A DNA stretch of 64,000 bases, from positions 6,572,001 through 6,636,000 of the forward strand of contig NZ_JADBGF010000001.1 in NCBI RefSeq assembly GCF_014873495.1, given 5' to 3'. This stretch comes from Streptomyces stelliscabiei (GTDB taxonomy: Bacteria; Actinomycetota; Actinomycetes; Streptomycetales; Streptomycetaceae). Shown one piece after another: positions 58,220-64,000 of this stretch (positions within the stretch are counted from its first letter, which is position 1; each line of letters begins with the position of its first letter). The notes beneath the pieces were generated by a model that was not told the origin of the DNA, ran no database searches, and saw only the letters and a list, made by a program, of their open reading frames with translations. A program made the translations under genes and the position numbers.

Positions 58220-58482
58220 CGCCCGCCTCGGTGACCCTGGCGGACGCAATCGTGCCCCTGTTCGCTGGCCTCCAACTGCGGGGTCACGGAGGCGCGGGCC
58301 CGGTGGGCAACTCCCTTGCGAGGAGCGCCGCGAGGTGCTCGGGCGGCATACGACGAAGACTATGGAGTTGACCTGGTGCAGCTGTGGTGCCGTACCGCTG
58401 GGGGTACAGATGTGTCGTATGCGGGGCCTGACAGAAATGAGACTCTGCCGTAACCCGACACCGCGAGGCAATTCAGTGGTGA
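58220..58482 (-). ncRNA. Long structured leader of the SLT gene, candidate c-di-AMP-type riboswitch region
   Basis: Read on the minus strand, the 260 bases before the SLT gene include a GCATACGAC/GTCGTATGC inverted repeat around about 75 bases (58347-58422) and further conserved-looking G/C segments. Actinobacterial cell-wall hydrolase genes of this kind are often under ydaO (c-di-AMP) riboswitches. I do not see the canonical GGGTGAATC core, so only a structured leader is claimed. Confidence 0.35.
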
Positions 58483-58498
58483 GTGTGAAAGCTCACAC
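58483..58498. promoter_or_regulatory. CRP-like palindrome upstream of the SLT leader
   Basis: GTGTGA-AAGC-TCACAC: perfect 6-bp arms. TGTGA/TCACA halves resemble Crp sites, but the spacer is 4 instead of 6. It lies at the far end of the SLT upstream region. Confidence 0.4.
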
Positions 58499-58540
58499 CT
58501 CGTTTGACGCCGGAGATTCACGGAAAGCCGCACGCGCCAA

Positions 58541-58584
58541 GGCGCCGCCCGGCTAGGCTGCTGAGCCTTTTGCCGGGCGGCGCC
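58541..58584 (-). terminator. Terminator after the phoH-like gene
   Basis: A 13-bp perfect stem (58541-58553 with 58572-58584) whose loop contains a second small hairpin (AGGCT/AGCCT). It lies 33 bp downstream of the PhoH-like stop on the minus strand. Confidence 0.8.
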
Positions 58585-58616
58585 CTGGGGTTGGGGCTGA
58601 TTCCGGGAGGTCGGGG

Positions 58617-59942
58617 TTAAATCTGCCCGTCCTCCAGCATTTCGGTCACAAGGGCCGCGATCTGGGACCGTTCGGACCTCGTCAACGTGACGTGGGCGAA
58701 GAGCGGGTGGCCCTTCAGCTTCTCGACCACGGCGACGACACCGTCGTAGCGGCCGACGCGCAGGTTGTCGCGCTGGGCCACGTCATGGGTCAGGACGACA
58801 CGGGAGTTCGCGCCGATCCGGGACAGCACGGTCAGCAGGACGTTCCGCTCCAGCGACTGCGCCTCGTCCACGATCACGAACGCGTCGTGCAGCGAACGGC
58901 CGCGGATGTGCGTGAGCGGCAGGACCTCCAGCATCCCGCGTGCGGTGACCTCCTCGATGACCTCGCGGCTGGTGACCGCGGACAGCGTGTCGAAGACCGC
59001 CTGCGCCCAGGGGCTCATCTTCTCGGACTCGGAGCCGGGCAGATAGCCGAGTTCCTGCCCACCCACCGCGTACAGCGGCCGGAAGACCATCACCTTCTGG
59101 TGCTGCCGCCGCTCCAGCACGGCCTCCAGGCCCGCGCACAGCGCGAGCGCGGACTTGCCGGTGCCGGCCCGGCCGCCCATCGACAGGATGCCCACGTCCG
59201 GATCGAGCAGCAGATCCAGCGCGATGCGCTGTTCCGCGCTGCGGCCCTTGATGCCGAACGCCTCCCGGTCGCCCCGCACGAGGCGGATGTTGCCGTCGGG
59301 CGTCACCCGGCCCAGTGCCTTGCCGCGTTCCGACTGGATCGTCAGACCGGTGTGCACGGGCAGCGTGCTCGCCTCGGGAACGTAGAGCGATCCTTCCTCG
59401 AAGAGGATGTCGACCTGTTCGCCGGCCAGGGTCAGCTCGGACATCCCGGTCCACCCGGAGGCGTCCGTGATGGCCAGCTCCGCGCGGTACTCCTCGGCGA
59501 GGAGCCCCACGGAGGACGCCTTGATCCTGAGCGGGAGGTCTTTCGACACCACGGTGACATCGAAGCCCTCGGCCTGCAGATTGCGGGCCACCGCGAGGAT
59601 GCGGGAGTCGTTGTCCCCCAGGCGGTAGCCGCTCGGCAGCACACTGGGATCCGAGTGGTTGAGCTCGACCCTCACGGTCCCGCCGAGCTCCCCGATCGGA
59701 ATGGGGGCGTCGAGGCGGCCGTGCCGGACCCGGAACTCGTCGAGCAGGCGCAGGGCCTGCCGGGCGAAGTAGCCGAGTTCGGGGTGGTGCCTCTTGGCCT
59801 CCAACTCCGTCACCACGACGATCGGCAGCACGACTTCGTGCTCGTCGAAGCGGCTCAGGGCGTTCGGGTCGGCCAGCAGGACGCTGGTGTCGAGGACGTA
59901 GGTGCGCCGGTCTGGCATACGGCGCTTTGTGCTGGTCACCAC
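58617..59942 (-). CDS. PIN-domain PhoH-type RNA helicase/ATPase (PhoH2-like)
   Basis: 441 residues. The N-terminal PIN nuclease domain has acidic residues in YVLDTSVLLADPNAL, VVTELEAKR and DNDSRILAVA. A C-terminal PhoH ATPase follows, with Walker A GRAGTGKSALA and Walker B AFVIVDEAQS, and the QRDNL motif. Mycobacterial PhoH2 of this layout is a sequence-directed RNA helicase and RNase and works with a small antitoxin. No antitoxin-like ORF is seen upstream here. The start codon (GTG 59942) lacks a ribosome site, so an ATG a few codons later could be used. Confidence 0.85.
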   Translation of the reverse strand: MVTSTKRRMPDRRTYVLDTSVLLADPNALSRFDEHEVVLPIVVVTELEAKRHHPELGYFARQALRLLDEFRVRHGRLDAPIPIGELGGTVRVELNHSDPSVLPSGYRLGDNDSRILAVARNLQAEGFDVTVVSKDLPLRIKASSVGLLAEEYRAELAITDASGWTGMSELTLAGEQVDILFEEGSLYVPEASTLPVHTGLTIQSERGKALGRVTPDGNIRLVRGDREAFGIKGRSAEQRIALDLLLDPDVGILSMGGRAGTGKSALALCAGLEAVLERRQHQKVMVFRPLYAVGGQELGYLPGSESEKMSPWAQAVFDTLSAVTSREVIEEVTARGMLEVLPLTHIRGRSLHDAFVIVDEAQSLERNVLLTVLSRIGANSRVVLTHDVAQRDNLRVGRYDGVVAVVEKLKGHPLFAHVTLTRSERSQIAALVTEMLEDGQI

Positions 59943-60268
59943 GGAAGGACGTACCCCCTCGGATGAGGTCGGGGAGCGACGGGTTCGAACTGGGCCGGTC
60001 GACGGCGCCGTTGCACGGGCCGAAAACCGGCCCTCCGCTGCTTCGTCCGTGCTGTGACCGCACGATCGGGCTGGTGCAAAGGGCCTCCCGGGCGGACGGC
60101 CCCGAGCCGCCCGCTGAGATCCGACACCCGTGGTTCGGGTGTCGACCTGACTGGCTTATGCCCTCGAACATGCGCCGCCATGCCAAGCGGTACGACGGCG
60201 TCCCGGTGAACTCCTCGTTACTTCTGTCCCGGACGCGCAGATGCGCACCTCATCCGCAATACGGAGTT
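59943..60268. other. 326-bp gap between phoH-like and isoprenyl transferase genes
   Basis: No gene seen. A GACACCCG-TGGTT-CGGGTGTC hairpin (60123-60143) and a GGGCGG/CCGCCC stem (about 60089-60110) may terminate the isoprenyl transferase transcript or structure the phoH leader. Confidence 0.4.
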
Positions 60269-61042
60269 TCAGCCTCCGAAACGACGGCCGCGCACGGCGT
60301 AGTCGCGCAGGGCACGCAGGAAGTCGACCTTCCGGAAGGCCGGCCAGAAGACGTCGCAGAAGTAGTACTCCGAGTGCGCGGTCTGCCAGAGCATGAATCC
60401 GGACAGCCGCTGCTCGCCACTCGTACGGATCACCAGGTCCGGGTCGGGCTGGTCGACGGTGTAGAGGTGCCTGCCGATCATGTCGATGTCGACGGACTCG
60501 GCGAGCTCCTCCATCGAGGTGCCCTTGTCGTGGGCCTCCAGGAGCATCGAGCGCACCGCGTCGGCGATCTCCTGGCGGCCGCCGTACCCGATGGCGACAT
60601 TGACCAGTATCCCGTCGACGTCCGCGGTGGACTCCTCGGCCTCCTTGAGCGCGCTCTGCATCCCGGGGGACAGCAGATCCAGCGCCCCCACGTGGTGCAC
60701 CCGCCAGCGGCCGTCGGCGGCGAGGGAGCGGACGGTGTCCTCGATGATGCCGAGGAGCGGGACCAGCTCTTCCTTCGGGCGGTTGAAGTTGTCGGTGGAG
60801 AGCAGCCAGAGGGTGACGACCTTGACGTCCGTCTCGGTGCACCAGCCGAGGAATTCCTCGATCTTGTGAGCGCCGGCCTGGTGGCCCTGCATCGTGGTGG
60901 AGCCCGCCGCCTTCGCCCAGCGCCGGCTGCCGTCCACGATCACGCCGATGTGCTCGGGCACCTGGGCGTGGTCGAGGTGACCCTCGACCCTGCGTGCGTA
61001 GACCTTGACCAACAGGCCGCGCAGTGTGTCGCGCAGGTTCAC
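60269..61042 (-). CDS. uppS: Isoprenyl diphosphate synthase (cis-prenyltransferase, UppS family)
   Basis: 257 residues from the GTG at 61042 (GGAGGGG 9 bases upstream). Cis-prenyltransferase with the catalytic Asp in HIGVIVDGSRRWAKAAG, helix GHQAGAHKIEEFLGWC, and the diphosphate-binding motif RTSGEQRLSGF before the WQTAHSEYYF segment. It lengthens allylic diphosphates with isopentenyl units for lipid-carrier synthesis. The usual DGNGRW motif is changed to DGSRRW; whether this affects chain length is not known. Confidence 0.88.
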   Translation of the reverse strand: MNLRDTLRGLLVKVYARRVEGHLDHAQVPEHIGVIVDGSRRWAKAAGSTTMQGHQAGAHKIEEFLGWCTETDVKVVTLWLLSTDNFNRPKEELVPLLGIIEDTVRSLAADGRWRVHHVGALDLLSPGMQSALKEAEESTADVDGILVNVAIGYGGRQEIADAVRSMLLEAHDKGTSMEELAESVDIDMIGRHLYTVDQPDPDLVIRTSGEQRLSGFMLWQTAHSEYYFCDVFWPAFRKVDFLRALRDYAVRGRRFGG

Positions 61043-61210
61043 GTGTTCCAGCCCCTCCGGTGCGGTGACGGTCCCCTTGGAGAGCCGAAGCCTACCGGTG
61101 CCGGAGGCCTTGGGAGGCCCGGGGTCGGGGGACTTGGGGGCGGCCCGCTGCGGTGCGCGGGGGCGCCGACCTGCCGCTCGCCGTCCCGGGGGAGCGGTCG
61201 TGCGGGCAAG

Positions 61211-61251
61211 AAAAAACGGGCCGGTCCGTGGGGGGGAGACGGACCGGCCCG
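61211..61251 (-). terminator. Intrinsic terminator with U tract, minus strand
   Basis: 13-bp perfect stem (61217-61229 with 61239-61251), and six A bases at 61211-61216, which give a U tract on the minus strand. It lies upstream of uppS and downstream of the small ORF, so it ends a transcript that is not uppS. Confidence 0.85.
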
Positions 61252-61384
61252 AGGGGGGGGGTTCCACCATAACCCTTCGTGAGTGATGCTGCGTGCATCG
61301 GCGCTCCACAACTACTCTCCGGAGCCGGGCGACAGCGCGACGGTGAATGCGGAAGCGTTCATTCAGGGCGTGATCGAGGGGTGA

Positions 61385-61600
61385 TCATGGCCGAATCCCG
61401 GCGGATTCGAAGGAGGAAAGGCGAAATCTCGGCGGGAATGTGAGGCTTGCGCGGTGTTGTGCGGCTTCCGGGGAGAAACGGCCCGGCGCCCCCGTACGGG
61501 TGAAGGGTGAGCGGAACGCGCGCTTGACGGTGAACCTCGGGCGCACGGCTTCGCGCAGCCCCCTCCACTGCGCGACGCCGTACCGCGCAGCTTTGCTCAC
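61385..61600 (-). CDS. Possible small gene, 71 residues
   Basis: GTG 61600 is preceded by AAGGGA at a good distance (6 bases), and upstream TTGGAT and TAGGTT (61619-61624, minus strand) could be -35 and -10. The product is Arg/Phe/Ser-rich with no known domain. The downstream terminator completes a plausible transcription unit. The predicted leader is very short, and third-position G/C falls along the frame, so this is uncertain. Confidence 0.35.
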   Translation of the reverse strand: MSKAARYGVAQWRGLREAVRPRFTVKRAFRSPFTRTGAPGRFSPEAAQHRASLTFPPRFRLSSFESAGIRP

Positions 61601-61910
61601 GCGAATTCCCTTGGTCTGAACCTACGTGAGCGGGGCAGGTGAATCCAAGCCGCGAGCGATAACGATGTGGACACCCCGATCGAGGCCGAGATCTAGAAGA
61701 TCCAGGTCAGGATCTGACCTCCATCGGGCCTGGCCTCGCTCCCATCGACGGCGACGAGCGCTGGGGGTGCCCCCGTATGACGGCCCCGCGGACCTCGAAG
61801 AACGAGCAGGTCAGGCAGATCAGGCAGGTCAGGTCGGTCACGCCGGTCAGGGCGGTCACCTGGGAGGAGGCGAGCGCGCGGCGGACGGAGCGGCTGTTCC
61901 TGAGGGCGCC

Positions 61911-62687
61911 TCACAGGGCCGGCTTGCGGGCCTCGAAGAGGTGGCGGGCGCTGTGCGCGACGAAGGGACCCTCACGCTCGATCCGCTCGTGCAGGGAGCG
62001 CAGCCGCGGGAGATACGCCTCGACGGTGAAGCCGGGCACCATCCAGACGACCTTCTTCAGGAAGTGCACGACCGCGCCGATGTCATGGAACTCCATGCGG
62101 AGCCGCTCGGCCCGCAGGTCCACGATCTCCAGCCCGGCCGCCTCGGCGTCGGCGCGCTCGTCGTCCGGGTGGCGGCCGCGCCGGGTCTCCTCGGGCAGCG
62201 GCCCGGTGAAGTGCTCGACCAGCTCGAAGACACTGCGCGGCCCCACGTGCTGCGCGAAGTACGTGCCACCGGGTTCGAGGACCCGGGCGATCTCCGACCA
62301 CGGCGGGCGTACCGGATGCCTGCTGGTGACCAGGCCGAACGCCCCGTCCGCGAACGGCAGCGGCGCGCCCTGCTCCACGGCCACCACCACCGCGCCCCGC
62401 GGACGCAGAAGCGCGGTGGCCCTGGCGATGTTCGGCGGCCACCCCTCCGTGGCCACGGTCACCGCCGGGAACCGAGGAGCGGAGGCGAGCACCTCGCCGC
62501 CCCCGGTGTCGATGTCCAGCGCCGCCGAGGCCCGCCCCAGCCGCTCACCCATCGCCCGCGCGTACCCCCACGACGGCCGGGCCTCGGTGGCCCGCCCCTC
62601 GAACCACGAGAAGTCCCACCCGTCGGTGGGCACGGCATCGCCTTCGGCGACGAGGTCGTCGAAGGCGCGGGAGGAGAGGGAGGCCAT
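61911..62687 (-). CDS. Class I SAM-dependent methyltransferase
   Basis: 258 residues from the ATG at 62687. The SAM motif I is altered but recognisable (ALDIDTGGGEVLASAP, residues about 55-70), followed by the acidic motif II (TVATEGWPPNIARA) and post-motifs (PFADGAFGLVTSRHPV; VLEPGGTYFAQHVG). The substrate is unknown. A repeat core lies just upstream (62747-62766). Confidence 0.8.
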   Translation of the reverse strand: MASLSSRAFDDLVAEGDAVPTDGWDFSWFEGRATEARPSWGYARAMGERLGRASAALDIDTGGGEVLASAPRFPAVTVATEGWPPNIARATALLRPRGAVVVAVEQGAPLPFADGAFGLVTSRHPVRPPWSEIARVLEPGGTYFAQHVGPRSVFELVEHFTGPLPEETRRGRHPDDERADAEAAGLEIVDLRAERLRMEFHDIGAVVHFLKKVVWMVPGFTVEAYLPRLRSLHERIEREGPFVAHSARHLFEARKPAL

Positions 62688-62740
62688 GGGGATGGATTGT
62701 GCCGAGGGGGAGCAGGGGCCGCGACCGATTTTCGGCGCCT

Positions 62741-62778
62741 GCCCCCAGGGGCGCGGGGAACTGCGCGACCAGCCACGA
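62741..62778 (-). repeat. Single repeat core with flanking GC
   Basis: An exact inverted copy of the dispersed 20-bp core at 62747-62766, between the ahpD and methyltransferase genes. No degenerate array accompanies it. Confidence 0.8.
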
Positions 62779-62847
62779 CCGACCCGCGGCCGCCCGACCA
62801 CCGAACCCCCGCATCCGTAGGCGACCCCGGGCCACCTCAACCCGCGC

Positions 62848-63381
62848 CTACTCGCAGAGCACCGCCTCCGCCTCCAACGTGACCCCGACCGCCTGGATCA
62901 CCGCCGCGATCCGGAACGCCTCCTGCACCGTCTCCCGCCCGACCCCCGCCCGGCGGAGCGCCTGCTCGTGCGAGTCCAGACACGCCCCGCACGCGTTGAT
63001 CGCGGACACGGCGAACGCCCACAACTCGTAGTCGACCCGGTCCACCCCGGGATCGCCGACGACCTTCATCCGCAGCCCCGTCCGCAGATCGCCGTACGCG
63101 TGGTCGGAGAGCAGATGCCGCGTCCGGAAGAAGACGTTGCTCAACGCCATCGTCGCGGCGGCCGACTTCGCCGCGGTGTACGCCTCGGGCGACAGCCGCG
63201 CCCTCGCCTCCGGCGCCAGCTCGCGCAGCACCCGTGCCGAGCGCGAGGCGATCGCCGTGGCCAGCACGGTCCCCCACAGCCGCTGCTCCGACAGCTCGGA
63301 GTCGCCGAGGACGGCATCCAGGTTCCGGCGCAGATCCTTCGCGTACTCCGGAATCGCGGACCTCAAGGTGTCGAGCGACAT
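62848..63381 (-). CDS. ahpD: AhpD family alkylhydroperoxidase
   Basis: 177 residues. AhpD with the catalytic CxxC (NACGACLDSHEQ, near residue 130) and following His, in the all-helical fold; the length equals that of canonical AhpD. AhpD reduces the AhpC peroxiredoxin, with reducing power from lipoamide systems. No ahpC or oxyR is adjacent: the upstream neighbour is an FtsX-type permease. It may act with a distant AhpC or another peroxidase. Confidence 0.88.
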   Translation of the reverse strand: MSLDTLRSAIPEYAKDLRRNLDAVLGDSELSEQRLWGTVLATAIASRSARVLRELAPEARARLSPEAYTAAKSAAATMALSNVFFRTRHLLSDHAYGDLRTGLRMKVVGDPGVDRVDYELWAFAVSAINACGACLDSHEQALRRAGVGRETVQEAFRIAAVIQAVGVTLEAEAVLCE

Positions 63382-63454
63382 GGCGTCCTCACTCCCGGGC
63401 GGGCGGCTGACGGGGTCCAGTGTGGCGGTGCCGCGGGGCCGGCGCGGCCCCGGC

Positions 63455-64000
63455 CTACTCCGTACGCAGCCCCTCCGGCCGCATGAGCCGCACCAGCGGC
63501 GGCATGCTCAGGGCCGTGACCAGCAGGACGACGCCCGCGCCGATGCCCGTCATCGACAGCACCCCCGACCAGTCGACGGCCACCGGGAAGCCCGTCATCT
63601 TCAGCAGTACCGCTCCCAGGGCCAGTCCGACCGACGAGGCCAGGACGAGGCCCAGCGTGATCGGGATCGCCGTCTGCCACAGCACGGACAGACCGAGCGT
63701 GCGGCGCCGGGTGCCGAAGGCGACCAGGGCCGACAGCAGCTTCCTGCGTTCGCGCAGCTGCTCCAGCTGGGAGACCAGGAGGCTCGCGCCGATGAGGACG
63801 AGCACGGCGGAGGCGCCGACGAGCAGACCGGTGCGGATGTCCGTGAACTGGTCCAGTCGTCGGGTCGACTCCCACTCCCAGGTCCGGATCAGCGGATCGA
63901 CGGCGACGGCGGCGTTGCGCACCTCGTCGAGCGCGTTCGGGACCGTGGGATCGGTGCGGACGTAGACGGTGCTGGAGAGTTCGTCCCCGACCTTCGCGGG
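63455..64000 (-). CDS. FtsX-like ABC transporter permease, partial (5' end outside window)
   Basis: The reading frame is open to the window edge, so only the C-terminal part (about 180 residues) is present. It shows an extracellular segment, then three transmembrane helices (GLLVGASAVLVLIGASLLVS, LWQTAIPITLGLVLASSVGLALGAVLL, VLSMTGIGAGVVLLVTALSM) and a short tail, matching the last part of FtsX/MacB-type permeases. Its ATPase partner is not visible. Confidence 0.75.
   Translation of the reverse strand, partial: PAKVGDELSSTVYVRTDPTVPNALDEVRNAAVAVDPLIRTWEWESTRRLDQFTDIRTGLLVGASAVLVLIGASLLVSQLEQLRERRKLLSALVAFGTRRRTLGLSVLWQTAIPITLGLVLASSVGLALGAVLLKMTGFPVAVDWSGVLSMTGIGAGVVLLVTALSMPPLVRLMRPEGLRTE

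Larger units (their letters stand above)
61043..61910. other. 868-bp region with few supported features
   Basis: Between uppS and the methyltransferase. It contains an intrinsic terminator (61211-61251), a possible small gene (61385-61600) with a promoter, and irregular repeats of GGTCAGG (61808-61860). No other gene is convincing. Confidence 0.5.

Noticed and set aside
58220..58482. Firm call of a ydaO c-di-AMP riboswitch
   Set aside because: The canonical GGGTGAATC-type core was not visible; only a structured leader is listed.

Overview
The window looks like chromosomal DNA of a Streptomyces or a very close relative. Base composition and third codon positions are strongly G/C. GTG starts and 4-bp ATGA stop/start overlaps are common, and I found only one in-frame TTA codon in the predicted genes. 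The gene set is typical of the genus: a copper-radical oxidase, GTP-dependent PEPCK, a TerY/TelA-type signalling locus, a Tad/Flp pilus locus, a DasR-box chitinase and an AI-2E/SLT/PhoH/isoprenyl-transferase block. I saw no rRNA, tRNA, CRISPR array, insertion sequence or phage gene.

Layout. 0-2.8 kb: tail of a membrane protein and a secreted galactose/glyoxal-oxidase-like enzyme, closed by a 22-bp-stem terminator. 2.85-6.2 kb: MarR regulator divergent from an FAD monooxygenase and a multicopper oxidase. 6.3-11 kb: DUF3592-like protein, Mut7-C protein, an MFS exporter with its TetR regulator and a palindromic operator, and a TrhA-type membrane protein. 11.2-13.0 kb: pckG. 13.5-24.3 kb: two convergent operons that together form a Ter-type stress-signalling locus. 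The plus strand carries a soluble Ser/Thr kinase, a YbjN-like protein, a membrane protein, a TerY-like vWA protein, a PP2C phosphatase and a kinase with a C-terminal CxxC. The minus strand carries a membrane-anchored binding protein, TelA, a binding protein fused to vWA, and a small two-helix membrane protein. 24.7-27.7 kb: small protein, alanine-type aminotransferase, secreted trypsin-like protease. 27.7-33.1 kb: divergent D-amino-acid catabolic operons (deacylase and D-serine-deaminase-like enzyme against a sugar kinase, IclR and RidA) around a palindromic operator.

33.1-42.1 kb: two related PH-like-domain proteins, an M14 carboxypeptidase, an ATPase-fold anti-sigma-like protein, an unusual NRAMP-like transporter, an ECF sigma factor with a membrane partner, and a GH18 chitinase with a DasR box. 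42.4-54.2 kb: a long Tad/Flp pilus operon with a TadZ-TadE fusion, an embedded two-component pair, a pilin, a TadG-like protein with no normal start codon, a lipoprotein and an OmpA-type peptidoglycan-binding protein. 54.2-55.8 kb: short GntR regulator, two small proteins and a DHFR-like reductase. 55.9-64 kb: AI-2E permease, SLT hydrolase with a long structured leader, PIN-PhoH ATPase, isoprenyl transferase, methyltransferase, AhpD, and the 3' part of an FtsX-type permease running off the end.

A 20-bp dispersed repeat occurs nine times in five intergenic regions. In three of these, inverted copies bound arrays of degenerate short repeats. The most system-like content is the TerY/TelA locus and the Tad operon, where two micro-ORFs fill intergenic gaps and are joined to their neighbours at both ends by stop/start overlaps.
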